This document shows, piece after piece, positions 29,859 through 40,201 of a stretch of DNA of 64,000 nt. The DNA lies in the NCBI GenBank assembly GCA_022539475.1, contig VCMS01000001.1, forward strand, positions 682,001 through 746,000, read 5' to 3'. Below the pieces are notes generated by a model. It was not told where the DNA came from and did not search any database. It saw only the letters and a list, made by a program, of their open reading frames with translations. Position numbers and translations under genes: made by a program. Every line of letters starts with the position of its first letter. Position 1 is the stretch's first letter. The DNA comes from Gracilaria domingensis (lineage: Eukaryota; Rhodophyta; Florideophyceae; Gracilariales; Gracilariaceae).

Positions 29859-32159
29859 TTACTTGGGTTTGGAAGTCTTGCACGGCACGGCGCCGCCGCC
29901 GTCCGCACCGTTTGCCGGCGCGTCCCGCCGCACCGTCTGGTTCTTCATCTTGAACATGGTCGGTCGGTTTTCCACATCCACCCAGTCCGTGGCCGACGGC
30001 ACCAGCTCCACCAGCACCCGCACCTTCGCCACGGGCACGCAGTACTTCAACAGGTCCAGTTCCAAGTCCGCGCGGTGGCGACCCGGGGCTTGAAGCATTT
30101 TTGCCAGCGGTATCACACAGCTGATGCCGCGTCTTCTTGGCTGGTGCGCCTTTGTGAACACTATCGTGATGTACTTGTACATGAACTCCGCGAGGCTTTT
30201 GACGGGGCGCAGTGGAATCGTCGGCAGATCACTGTAGATGGCTTCTCGTCGCCCTTGCCGCAGCGGCACTTCCACCCTATACGGTTTTCTCTTGATGAAT
30301 AATCCGTTTCCGTGAAAGCACAGCATAACAACCTGTCTTGTATGCGCTCCGTTGCTCTTCGTCGCTGTCGAGCGAGTCGGCGAATCAGACACGGCCAACG
30401 CCCCGTCTTCCAACACTTCATATTGGATATCATCCTCTGCCTCCATTCGCTTCTCGTACAACCCATCCACCTGTATGCGTAAGAAATCTATCGTGCATCT
30501 CACAGCCAGTTCACCGATTCGCAGTGGAAACGGTAGGAACTGTGTTGTGGGCGCCGTAACAACATCGAAGCATGCGAACACTGGTTTATGGTCTGATGTG
30601 TCATACTCCGTAACCGAGTCGTATGCCCGCAGTCTAACGTGATGTCGATGCATCGGTAGTGAGTGCCATAGAATACGGTCGCAATAGCTTGGAACTCGAT
30701 TTGGTTGATACATAGTACTTTGTTGTCCGCGAACCACTTTGAATGTTGGAGCAAACTGCAATTTCCCTTCCTTAAATCCACCAAACACCTTGTTATCTTC
30801 CATCTCTCGCCGAAGTTCGTCGAACGAAGACAGGTCCGAATACTGCTTCTCAGAGATTTTGTTCAATACATATGCCAGCTTCTTTTCACGGGACCACGTT
30901 GAAGCCACCGGTAGAAGATGCGGCAGATCCAGCCTATAGTTCAGGTCTCCCAACCAGAATACGTGATCCACTTGATGGATTAATGGAACGTTGTACCCGC
31001 TGCTTTTCTCAATCTTCTTCATGATATCCCTCACGTCTGCATGCCTTTCTCCGAGAAACTTTGCACCTTCATGTGCTGCTAAGTGTGATGACACGAACCA
31101 AAACGTTGTATCGTTTAGGTTAATCCTGAAGGCTATCGCACCTTTGTTTCCCCACATGTTTCCAAAACCTGTACCATCCCGCAATCTCTTAGTCTTCAAG
31201 GCTTTGTCTTCATGTCTTTTGTGGAGGAAGATCAACAATTTTATCTCCAAGAGATGGCTTTTGGCTACCAGTTTGTATTGATCTGGCATGTTTTTCTCCA
31301 CTACGTGGCTGAATTTCTTCTCACCGGTGCTTTCGTCCTCTATGCGTAGCAGTGAGGTCATTTGGCTTCGAAGCTTCTTGGGCCTGGCAAAGTTTTCCTG
31401 TGTGCACACCAAATCGCCAAAGTCCATGGTTTCTATCTCTATCTCTTCGTCTACAAAGCTTTCATTTTCGAATGGCAGACTGTCTTGAGATGCGGTTTCT
31501 TCGCTTGAGGACGAATCAAAGCTGGGCTCCCGATATATGTTAACTTCACTAAGTCTTGAGCTCTTTCTACTTCTTCGTACCAGAGACTCATCCAAGTCGT
31601 CAAAGTCTTTCGCCTTTACGAACTGGGAGAATGTCAGCGAAGGGATATCCTCACTGAATCTCTGCTGGAGTTCCGCGTTTGTTCGCATGGGCATGCTTGA
31701 CGATGAAACTGGTATGCCTTTTGCACGCGCCTCTTCAGTTGAGTCTTCCGGACATACGTATTTGCCCCAGTAGGAGTCCTCGCTATCTGCAGAATGTGCT
31801 TTCAATCTTGTTTTCTTGGAGCTCCCATCCCGAATCGTGGTTTTGGCCACCTTTATGGCTTTTGCCAGTTTTGTGAAGCGCTTCCCTCGACGTTGAATTG
31901 AAGGCAAACTTATTGAACTTTGGCGAGCGAGTGGCGCGGGTTCGGGAACTGGGTTTTGTGATGAAGTGTCGGTATTCAAAATGCTTGTGGGACTTTGGGT
32001 CTTCTCTGGCTTTTCGTAGTTTGCCTCCTGTGCTCCAACCACAATTATGTCATATTCATCTTCGTTGTCGATTCCAAGCCATTTTCTCAAGTCTGCCGGT
32101 GGCTGTACGTTTCCAACATTCCAAGAGCAAACGCGTAGTTTTAAAGTGTTTTTTGGCAT
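29859..32159 (-). CDS. inositol polyphosphate 5-phosphatase
   Basis: Protein of 766 residues of the endonuclease/exonuclease/phosphatase fold, removing the 5-phosphate from phosphoinositides or soluble inositol phosphates. The fold begins at once (CSWNVGN, residues 11-17). Signature motifs follow: GNMWGNKGAIAFR, SSHLAAHEGA, FWLGDLNYRLD (about 403), SYCDRILWHS (about 493) and TSDHKPVFACFD (about 525). Between the first strands (VVGAQEAN) and the RSQMTSLL segment there is an insertion of roughly 200 Ser- and acid-rich residues. A C-terminal C2-like beta domain (about 545-740) probably contacts membranes. The frame is open upstream for 113 codons, but the fold starts just after the chosen ATG. 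No SAC, PH or CAAX motif is seen. Confidence 0.93.
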   Translation of the reverse strand: MPKNTLKLRVCSWNVGNVQPPADLRKWLGIDNEDEYDIIVVGAQEANYEKPEKTQSPTSILNTDTSSQNPVPEPAPLARQSSISLPSIQRRGKRFTKLAKAIKVAKTTIRDGSSKKTRLKAHSADSEDSYWGKYVCPEDSTEEARAKGIPVSSSSMPMRTNAELQQRFSEDIPSLTFSQFVKAKDFDDLDESLVRRSRKSSRLSEVNIYREPSFDSSSSEETASQDSLPFENESFVDEEIEIETMDFGDLVCTQENFARPKKLRSQMTSLLRIEDESTGEKKFSHVVEKNMPDQYKLVAKSHLLEIKLLIFLHKRHEDKALKTKRLRDGTGFGNMWGNKGAIAFRINLNDTTFWFVSSHLAAHEGAKFLGERHADVRDIMKKIEKSSGYNVPLIHQVDHVFWLGDLNYRLDLPHLLPVASTWSREKKLAYVLNKISEKQYSDLSSFDELRREMEDNKVFGGFKEGKLQFAPTFKVVRGQQSTMYQPNRVPSYCDRILWHSLPMHRHHVRLRAYDSVTEYDTSDHKPVFACFDVVTAPTTQFLPFPLRIGELAVRCTIDFLRIQVDGLYEKRMEAEDDIQYEVLEDGALAVSDSPTRSTATKSNGAHTRQVVMLCFHGNGLFIKRKPYRVEVPLRQGRREAIYSDLPTIPLRPVKSLAEFMYKYITIVFTKAHQPRRRGISCVIPLAKMLQAPGRHRADLELDLLKYCVPVAKVRVLVELVPSATDWVDVENRPTMFKMKNQTVRRDAPANGADGGGAVPCKTSKPK

Positions 32160-33144
32160 CGAATGCTGAGACACCAAGTTACGTTGGGGCAGATGAAGAT
32201 GATGTACTGATGAGCAGGTTATTAGTTGCAGAACCCGAAGAAAGGGCATTATACTATTATTTCTGAGCTCTGGAAGGGTCCATATTACCAGCATATGCAC
32301 CATTGCTCCAGCGGACGCCACCTGAGTGACATGAAATATCAAGTAAAAGGGGAAACATCCTTGCAAAGTTTTCGCTTTATGTCTTTCCTGTCGAACTGTG
32401 GTACGGGAGACCCCTTTTGTGAGAAAGCGAACTCGGATAAAACGCTTCATATGAATGCTTTTGTGAAGATGATTGTGTAGCATGCAGAAAGAGCACACTT
32501 CTGCAGTATGTAGGAATTAGACTACTGCGCCCGTATTAGAGAGAGAAGAGCACACTGTCCACTGTTGGATGGGTGCAATGAGCTTCAGAACACCACAAAG
32601 GGGACACTGTCGCTGTCGTGGTCTCGTCTCTATTGCAATCAGTCTTGCGGACCAAGCTTCGGAAGTCATGCACGGATTGTTGAGTCCCCCGGCTTGACAA
32701 TATCAATAGTCTATCATAAGCATACGAACCTGAGCAAGAGTATCCGCCAGTTTCGAGACAAGCAGGAGATTATGGAACTGAAAAGCCTCCTCTTCGTTCC
32801 TGAACAAAACGCTAGGACTATTCTGCGACGAGTAAATAGCAAATGATATCGATAAAAGATTCACAATGTCAAACAGAGAAAGCCCCGAGATATGAATCAA
32901 AGCGCAAGTAAAGGACGCAATACTATACACAGTTTATCTTCATAAAGCCAAGCTTCTAGTTTGCTGTTGTACACGGCGGGCAGGGCTGTTTTACGAGAAC
33001 TGTTTCATGTCACATCGCAACCTGCCAAGCCTGAAACAAATGCGACATTTGCTTATGAGGGTTTGCAGAGATCTCACTACGACGCACTATATATCGACCA
33101 TCTTCAAATTGCGTCACCATGCGCTAATAAATAGTCATATAAAA
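32160..33144. other. spacer, no gene seen
   Basis: About 1 kb between the phosphatase 5' end and the SUMO protease 3' end. Only short overlapping frames without domains. Confidence 0.5.
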
Positions 33145-35583
33145 TCATGTTGGTACAATACCATCATTCAAGAACAAAACAGTTCGCCATCTGAGATTCC
33201 GAATATCCTCTTGCGTGAAGTTAGGACATAGACCCCTTTCCAAATAATCGGCCATGTAAAGAGTAAAGATGCCGCATGATCCGCCGTCTTGCTGCCGCGG
33301 AAGGTAAGACGGATTTACATGCACACGCCAGAAACTGATCCCCATCTTCTCCGCTGCTTCGGCTCCATGTTTGTCTTTGACTTCATCAAACAACCATTTC
33401 CTTAGCATTGGAATGGTGTTTGACGTATCCTTTCCATAGGTAGAATCCAGATAGAGGAAGTGCTTCGAGCGCAGGTCAATAGCGGTTAGGACCCAGTGGA
33501 AATTCTTCAGGTTGATTGGAATTAGAATAAGATCAAGATTTAAGACAGACAGGCCAGCTCGTCTCAACCATCTTCTCACTCCACGGTAGTCATACCCTTT
33601 CTGAGTAAGTCTAGGGAAGAAAAATGTGTTGAACATGTGAGTTCTTGGTCGCTTTCGCGAGAAGATATCATGCAAGTTATCTTGGGGGGCGTCAACATCG
33701 ATGCTAAAAGCCTTTCCAAAGTCGAGTCCATCATTCTCGAGCTTGGCTTCACTTCGCACATCTCTTATATTTCGAGAGTTGATGAGAGCCACAAAAGAGT
33801 TCAATATCTCATCATTCAGCCAGCGTGATCCTCTTAGACAGGCAAAGTCCTCACCCTTCAGTTGTATATTTGCTTCTTGAATTCTAACTAGAACCCGCTG
33901 TTTCGGAACCTCATGAGTAAGAGAACGAATCAGAGTGAGCTCCTCCATATCGAGGGCACGAAAGCGAATGTCACGGGCACGCTTGCTATCCAGTTCGAAT
34001 CTGGGTTCTTGCTTCACGTAGTAATCAGGCATTTCGTAATCACTCAGATTTAGTCTCCCTGTTTGCCTCGTCACAGGCTCACATTCAATGACATCGTCGT
34101 CTTCTTCGTCTGAAGGTTCCAATGGAATGACTTCTTGGGGTCGAGGGTCATCACGAATCTTGGGCTTGAGCCCGGGATAGTGAATCTTTCCAACTCTTCC
34201 ACCTTCTGTTTGTTTCGACTTGCCATAAAACGTTTTGGTCGGTATAGTCCGGTTCTCGGTGACTCGTTTCATCCCAGATTTGTGAGGGGTGTCCTTAATG
34301 ACTTGCACCGACGACTCTTCATCAGATACAACTATAACGCCGTCAATATTCTTGCTAAGTTCCTTTGGAAATGCAGGAACAGTACTGATCATTAAATCGA
34401 GAGCCTTTTTCTCCAGAAGAGCATCATCTTGTTTGGCAGATTGTATCTTCCTGCTACAATTCTCTATACTCTGCAGATCCGCTTCAATCTGATCTTGTAC
34501 TGGTTTGAGTGGATCCTCTTGTTTGAGTGGACTTCTTTTGCGCTTCGCTGCAGACTTGTTAGACCTAGGAGGCATTGGTTCGTCTTGGTCAAGATCGGAA
34601 CCTGGTGGAGCAAAACTAGAGTCCAACACGGAGAGGCCACAGAGACTTGTGGCATGTTGTTTTGTAGCTCGTCGCCTCTTCAGTCGTGATGAGCCTTCGT
34701 CATCTGAAGATAGAAGAATGATTTTCTCTTTCTCTTTACTAGCCGAAGGTTCGACAGTAGGTAAAGCAGTAGGTGCAGTTTGGTATGCTTCTTCAAGTGC
34801 AGCCGGTTCAGAGCACGGGGCCTTTACCTTTTGTGAGCGGTAGTTTCTTTCTTTTAGTGCTTGCATTATACCATCGTCATCGTCATCGTCTGAAACCATC
34901 TCAAGTTTTTCCTCTTTGGCTGTCTCTTTGGGTTCCTTTTCGTCATCGGTCTGTGTGAGATCAATGACAACATCATTATAGTTTTCACATCGACGACTTG
35001 CCATTATTGACTTCGCTCGCCGCTGTTGTTTCTCAGCCTTCCGCAGTTGACGCAGCTGCTCACGCTCAAGCTTCATGCGTTCATGCGTACGCATATGTTG
35101 TTGGCGAGCAGGGTTGTTTTCCCCTTGGAGCAGTTGAGCCATTTTGATTCTCTCACCTCCTGTAAACTTGGTGGTCATTCTCGAGCCTCCCATGCGAAGC
35201 GACATCGGTCCTACATAGCTAGTTCTCCGGCGTGCCTTTGATGAGCTTTTCTTCGGAGTGGCAGACGAATCTCTGCGCGTTTCTGTTGGTTGGGAACTGC
35301 TTGGAACGTACGAGTTTGAATGAGTCGTTCGCACAGCGCGCTGATCGGCCGTTCCGCCGCTCTGGGAGCCACCGGGTCTCTGTCTTGCGCGTGGCGGTCG
35401 ACGAGGAGGCGTCTGATCTGCATTCGATTGCCTCTCAGAATGCGACAATTGGCCCGGAACCGCGGTTCGAACAGAGCGCTTTGGCAAGAGAAACGGGGAG
35501 CGCGCAAGAGAGTTGGGACCTGTGCCGTCGTCACACATTGCAAAACTGAAGTAGTCAAAATCGAGGCAGCGGCGCTTAGTCAT
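33145..35583 (-). CDS. Ulp1/SENP-type SUMO protease
   Basis: Protein of 812 residues with a C48 peptidase domain at the C-terminus (about 580-812) that matures SUMO and removes it from proteins, probably in the nucleus. The catalytic set is complete: His696 (NFHWVL), Asp713 (LYLDSTYG), the oxyanion Gln in PRQQDGGSCGIF and Cys770. RWLNDEILNSF and the THMFNTFFF segment are family typical. The first 560 residues are charged and disordered, with several SUMO-interacting-like motifs in which a hydrophobic tetrad is followed by acids: VVIDLTQTDDE (about 203), IILLSSDDE (about 290) and VIVVSDEE (about 418). These would bind SUMO chains or SUMO-modified partners. The reading frame continues 13 codons upstream to a TTG; the ATG at 35583 is preferred. 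Confidence 0.93.
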   Translation of the reverse strand: MTKRRCLDFDYFSFAMCDDGTGPNSLARSPFLLPKRSVRTAVPGQLSHSERQSNADQTPPRRPPRARQRPGGSQSGGTADQRAVRTTHSNSYVPSSSQPTETRRDSSATPKKSSSKARRRTSYVGPMSLRMGGSRMTTKFTGGERIKMAQLLQGENNPARQQHMRTHERMKLEREQLRQLRKAEKQQRRAKSIMASRRCENYNDVVIDLTQTDDEKEPKETAKEEKLEMVSDDDDDDGIMQALKERNYRSQKVKAPCSEPAALEEAYQTAPTALPTVEPSASKEKEKIILLSSDDEGSSRLKRRRATKQHATSLCGLSVLDSSFAPPGSDLDQDEPMPPRSNKSAAKRKRSPLKQEDPLKPVQDQIEADLQSIENCSRKIQSAKQDDALLEKKALDLMISTVPAFPKELSKNIDGVIVVSDEESSVQVIKDTPHKSGMKRVTENRTIPTKTFYGKSKQTEGGRVGKIHYPGLKPKIRDDPRPQEVIPLEPSDEEDDDVIECEPVTRQTGRLNLSDYEMPDYYVKQEPRFELDSKRARDIRFRALDMEELTLIRSLTHEVPKQRVLVRIQEANIQLKGEDFACLRGSRWLNDEILNSFVALINSRNIRDVRSEAKLENDGLDFGKAFSIDVDAPQDNLHDIFSRKRPRTHMFNTFFFPRLTQKGYDYRGVRRWLRRAGLSVLNLDLILIPINLKNFHWVLTAIDLRSKHFLYLDSTYGKDTSNTIPMLRKWLFDEVKDKHGAEAAEKMGISFWRVHVNPSYLPRQQDGGSCGIFTLYMADYLERGLCPNFTQEDIRNLRWRTVLFLNDGIVPT

Positions 35584-35926
35584 GCCGCAGGGAATGAGGA
35601 CTTGTATATGAAGCGGAAACAAAAGATGAGGACTTGGTGACTGTGGGCAAGGCGAGAATGCATAAGCAAACAGAAAGCTGAACGCGAAGGCTCTATCTAC
35701 AACGACATGCGTGCTCGCACTGGAGGGCAGGAGGGCAGGCGCGGCGCGTGCGCTCGACGGCTTCGCAGGCAGGTGATGGAATGGCCTGCGACGTTGGCGG
35801 GAACGAGGCGTTCATGCTGCAAGCGGACTGCGCCCGAACGGCTCGATGCGGACCAGCTGACCAGCTGACCAGTGGCTGTAAGCTGCGGAGACAGAGTAAT
35901 GATGTATTTGGATTTAATCGTAGTTT
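35584..35926. other. divergent spacer upstream of the SUMO protease
   Basis: Contains a short direct repeat of GACCAGCT units near 35852-35875. No TATA box is clear. Confidence 0.4.
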
Positions 35927-36358
35927 ATGTGCGCGTTAGCCAATCCGGAAATCACAAGTCTGCTGCAGTCTCTGACAGCGCAAATCACGTCGAAATTCGA
36001 CGTGTGTAAATCGCAGCGATTTCCACTTCTTCATCTCTCGTCAGATCGAAAGCATTTTGATCCGTGGTGTCGATGCCAAAGCTGCTTTAAAGGCAAAAGT
36101 CTTTCACAGGAGTTTTATGTTCCTAAGTTCGACCCGGAGATCATATCCTGTGATGGACGTTCTAAGGCGGAATGCGAAATTCTCGGTGTGAAGACAGGCT
36201 TCTTCCGTCATGGCAACGTTTGCAGGTTGCCGTCACAACACGTTATGTGGGAACGTCACCGTTTTGCAGAACGTGAGATCCACTATCATGGTTTACATGA
36301 TTTTGCGTCTTACGCCATCCGCCGCACGAGCTCCTCTTTATCATGTCCCTGCGCCTAA
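35927..36358 (+). CDS. hypothetical 143-residue protein
   Basis: Frame of 143 codons from an ATG, with balanced composition and no low-complexity stretch. It reads more protein-like than neighbouring frames. It has a CRCQSC cluster near residue 50, six further cysteines and several His residues late in the sequence, which could bind metal, but no known motif is complete. It is divergent from the SUMO protease gene by about 340 bases and convergent with the next gene. No family is recognised; it may also be one exon of a longer gene or a remnant. Confidence 0.45.
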   Translation: MCALANPEITSLLQSLTAQITSKFDVCKSQRFPLLHLSSDRKHFDPWCRCQSCFKGKSLSQEFYVPKFDPEIISCDGRSKAECEILGVKTGFFRHGNVCRLPSQHVMWERHRFAEREIHYHGLHDFASYAIRRTSSSLSCPCA

Positions 36359-36788
36359 TACTGTTGCAGGTTGCTGAGCCCTGTACAACAAGTCATATTC
36401 ATTGAGAACGGGGATGAGTCAAGGACATAAGCGCGAAACCTTGCGGCGTATCTGCTGCGACTTGCGTCTGGCAAACATAGAACTTCTAGAACTTCTAGAA
36501 CTGAGTTCTATGTTAGCCTGACGCAAGTCGCAGTAGATACGCCGCATGTTCTATGAAAGAACTGCGAAATGAGACGAACAAAGAGAAACGGACATTTTTG
36601 TAAATTTAGACAAACTAGGCGGTATTCAAAAGGCATTTCTGTCGGATGGGTGTTTGACAAACGGGGGTTCGTTGTCTACACTCGAGTGTCGGGCACGCGC
36701 AAATACATAAGCAAAGGAAGCACTATTAAGAAGAACACAATTGTTCAGCTCTGACAGAACCATCTTGTTGTACACAGGAACCACATGC
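36359..36788. other. convergent spacer with hairpin
   Basis: Between two gene 3' ends. It holds the 103-bp hairpin at 36443-36545. Nothing else is recognised. Confidence 0.5.
36443..36545. repeat. long hairpin A (42-bp arms)
   Basis: Arms 36443-36484 and 36504-36545 are inverted copies with three mismatches, separated by a 19-base loop containing the direct repeat ACTTCTAGA. As RNA it would form a stem the size of a microRNA precursor. As DNA it could extrude as a cruciform. It lies between convergent genes, so a role in transcript ends is possible. Confidence 0.85.
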
Positions 36789-38741
36789 TCAAACCACATA
36801 ATCAGAGCTTCCGTCTTCAAAGAAACGACGAACCCGGTTCACCACTTGTGATTTTCGATGCGCCGTATCATGCACCACGCGCTCCGTTTCTAGGAATTCT
36901 TCGAAGTAGCGATGAAATCGTTCTATCCTACGCTGCAATCGATAATCTCGTGTAGATGGAGGATACTGAAAATTTCGAGACTTGGAGCTTCCGGGCCGAC
37001 GAAGATGGAGAACACCTGAAGTAGCTTCCATTTCGTTCCCAGCAACCAATGATTCAATAAAATCTGGCTTTGCCTCAGGATCCAACGAGTAATCGGGTCG
37101 CTTGTAGGGAAGTTGCTGAATTTGTGGGCAGCTAAGGATCTCCGGGTCTTTCACCGCTTTTGTTTCAGGGTTAAGCTCCATTGGCTTCGCAGTGATGCCA
37201 CCATCTTTGACGCAGCTTGCTCTTGTTTCAGCCGGTTGTGAACATGATAATTCCGCAGGGACCTTCCCGTTGGTATCACAGACCTGGTTCACTTCCTTCT
37301 CATCTTCTCTATTGAACCTTTGGACACCTTCATTATGAAGAATAGGCGACATTCTCCCGTTCTCAATTTCGCTGGCAAAAGGTGAACCATTTTCGGAGCT
37401 TTCGCATTGGAAATGCTCACCAGAGAATCTCCCCGAATCAAGTGGAGGAAGCTTCGGTACAAGCGCTTTGTCGTACACTGCCTGAAGATGGAACCCATCG
37501 GATACTGCGTCATCTCCAGAAATCTTCTGCTCGGTTTCAAATTTTGAACCGACAGAAGTTGAAAACTCTTCCTGGACTGCTTTCACTTTCGCCGAAGAGA
37601 ACACAGAAAGTGGAGAGCTGTTACATGAAGATCCTTCAGCAGAAGACGGCTTCGAGGTGCTGGGGGTAAGGCATTCCAGTTCATCGTGAACTCCAGCTTC
37701 CATATAGGCTTTGGGTGGAACATCATTAGCCTCATCATGTATATTCTCATTTCCAGTAGTCGCACTAGATAGTCTGTCCAGTATGCTTTCCTCATATCTT
37801 ACGATCGATGCTTCGGGGTCTGGACCGTTTGGACCCTTATTCATAAGAGTCTCCGCACCCTCAAGCTGCATTACTTTCATTGTACCTTCGTCCCCGTCTT
37901 GGCATCCCAAGGCACAGAGACTGTTGCATTCTCTAATACATGAGGCGCCTGAATCTGTGTATATCTCGTCTGGTGCTGGGTATACCCTTTCTGTTGCCCG
38001 AACTGTATCGTCATGATCTTTTGCCAGCACTGGGATCATCTCAAACTCGGCAGAACTTGCTTCTTGATTCATGAAATAGGCGGCATCCTGCGATTTGCTA
38101 CTCTTTTGAAACTCAGGATCGTTACTATATTGCGTCCCATCCCCAGATGCAGCAGTCCTGTCTTGGGCGTGTTTCGTTCGGGGCACGTCGATCGTAATCT
38201 TATTGGGCGCGAGCAGATAATCTTGGTTTGTCGACTCTTCATGCCGTTCTTCACCTCCCACTGTGGAAATGTCGCTTCGAAGCCTGGGGACACATCCCTC
38301 TGTTAATCTGTGGATGCTTAACAACCTCTTCGCCTTTTTCCACCTGATGCGTCCCTCGCGTTGGAACATCTCTGTCTCCTCTTCTGCACCACGTTTGTCT
38401 TTGGAAGCAATGGCTTCTCGTTGGGATACATGCTCCGACTTCCTGCAAGGAACTGCTTCGGCCCACACCGACGATTGCTTCACATGTTTGCTCCCGAAGC
38501 ACTTCAATAACCATTGAGGTGGAAATCGATGACTGTTGTGGCACTCATGTTTAGCCATCGTGTCGAAAATTAATTTCTCTTTCTCTGAAGAAGGTAACAA
38601 TGACACCCGATGCACTCTCAGTGCGGTCGAACCTGGTTGTGTAGAGAATTGTGTTAATAAGGAATCGAGTGTGTGTGGCTCTCCGTCTGCTTCTATTTCG
38701 AAGTGCGTTCGAGCTAACCTTAAGCTTTCCAAGATGTGCAT
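36789..38741 (-). CDS. large disordered protein, unknown
   Basis: Protein of 650 residues that I do not recognise. The N-terminal 60 residues are mixed and may form a small fold (SLRLARTHFEIEADGEPHTL). Residues about 60-150 are basic, with KKAKRLLSIHRL. The middle 400 residues are acidic, Ser/Glu-rich and probably disordered. The last 70 residues are basic and helical (RRIERFHRYFEEFLETERVV, then a VNRVRRFFEDG motif). A second ATG at 38558 (MAKHECHNSH) would give 589 residues. The conserved-looking ends around a disordered middle suggest a scaffold or nuclear factor, but that is only an impression. Confidence 0.65.
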   Translation of the reverse strand: MHILESLRLARTHFEIEADGEPHTLDSLLTQFSTQPGSTALRVHRVSLLPSSEKEKLIFDTMAKHECHNSHRFPPQWLLKCFGSKHVKQSSVWAEAVPCRKSEHVSQREAIASKDKRGAEEETEMFQREGRIRWKKAKRLLSIHRLTEGCVPRLRSDISTVGGEERHEESTNQDYLLAPNKITIDVPRTKHAQDRTAASGDGTQYSNDPEFQKSSKSQDAAYFMNQEASSAEFEMIPVLAKDHDDTVRATERVYPAPDEIYTDSGASCIRECNSLCALGCQDGDEGTMKVMQLEGAETLMNKGPNGPDPEASIVRYEESILDRLSSATTGNENIHDEANDVPPKAYMEAGVHDELECLTPSTSKPSSAEGSSCNSSPLSVFSSAKVKAVQEEFSTSVGSKFETEQKISGDDAVSDGFHLQAVYDKALVPKLPPLDSGRFSGEHFQCESSENGSPFASEIENGRMSPILHNEGVQRFNREDEKEVNQVCDTNGKVPAELSCSQPAETRASCVKDGGITAKPMELNPETKAVKDPEILSCPQIQQLPYKRPDYSLDPEAKPDFIESLVAGNEMEATSGVLHLRRPGSSKSRNFQYPPSTRDYRLQRRIERFHRYFEEFLETERVVHDTAHRKSQVVNRVRRFFEDGSSDYVV

Positions 38742-40201
38742 TCACGTCGTGTCATACCCTAACACTCCGAACATACACGAAGTTCAAAGTAAACGGAAGT
38801 GGGAAGCGTGTGGTAGCGGCCACCAATCTTTCAGTTGACTAGCATGCAGATTTTCGGAACGTGTGAATCCTATGCAGTGCATAGAAACTTAGAGGCATAA
38901 TGCCCAAGCCGCCACCGTGATGAAGGATATTGTCGAGGCTAGTCAAGGTTGATGCAAGAATCTAGGTCTTTTTCACAGTTCGAAGGAAAGCAGCACTTTG
39001 GATTTGCTCAAGAGCAGTCTCCACAAGCCAAGAGCTCAAGGGTGCCTTCTCGGAAATATCTCTCTCTCCAAGGTCAGCCTGGCGACTTCAGGGTCTCTCA
39101 TGACAGCAGCCGCAGCCATCTTTGTGGTAGTTACCAATTTGTGATGAATTACCAATGATGTTTTCCGCAGCTCTCGACTTGGAAATATAAGAACTCTTTC
39201 CTTGGAGGAGGCGTAGTGTACAGGAAGTGGCGTCAATTAGAAATCTGTTGGTTTGGTGTAGTCGCAAATTGCAACTTGCAGTTCGGACAAGACGTAGTTT
39301 TGGGTTCTGTAATGTGATATCCAGTTGCGCGATAGTTGTGATGAGACAATGGTCTCATCACAAACTATCGCGCAACTGGATATCGCTCAAAAGTTACCTT
39401 CAACAGGATCCTGTGTGTGCTGTTGCAGCAGCTGTCCCCATCTTCCCATTGGACTCCCCCTTCACGACGAGCTTACCGTTGATCTCATCCACGTCGAAAA
39501 AGCGGCCAGAGATTGGTTGAGTTTACCTTCGTTTCGGTTAGACAAGGTAGCACCAGCACATCATGAGCCATTGGCTTGATCCAGCTATAACCTCTCCTCA
39601 CAGCCTTAGGAATCATGGTTATGGAACCGGGTATGCGTCGTCGTGATGGCAAATAGATTAGAACTCAGCATGCTGGCACATTGATTTCGAAACGTTTCAT
39701 TGTGTGCTGTAGAAGGTTGGCGTGAACCAACAGGGGGAAAGGCATGGGCGGGGAATGATCATCGCTCATGATGTATACAGCGCAGAGCGGAAGTCAGAAT
39801 GTTAAACAAGATGAGCAAGTCAATCTTGTAGTGGGGGTTTTACTTATCATGCCAATGAAGGTGAGATTCTTGGAGTCAGGTAGAGAGAGTCATGGCATTT
39901 TTCTGGTTAGGACACAAGTGGATATCATGATTAAGCTGAAGAGGAGGTGAGCTTTCCAATAAAACAAGGATAGCGCAGCTGACATGATGACAGGGAACGA
40001 AATCTTGCGCGTGAAACAAGAAGAATGGTACGGATCGGCATTCTACATTATAACGTAACCTCACGTAGTGCTGACAGTCGAACGCAATCAGCCGGGTCCC
40101 AGCAGCCTGACGGATCGGGCGTCGAAGCTTGACGAAAACAATTCGGCGATCAGCCGGATTCATGTTCGTTGTGGTCGGAGAACAGAGAACATGGTTTGTA
40201 G
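38742..40201. other. spacer with perfect hairpin
   Basis: About 1.5 kb with no gene supported. It holds hairpin B (39316-39384). Plus frames up to 97 codons overlap each other and the hairpin, without domains. Confidence 0.5.
39316..39384. repeat. long hairpin B (32-bp arms)
   Basis: Arms 39316-39347 and 39352-39384 are exact inverted copies except for a single extra base in the right arm, with a 4-base loop. It lies about 820 bases beyond the stop of the 164-residue gene. It is not related in sequence to the other spacer hairpins. Confidence 0.9.
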
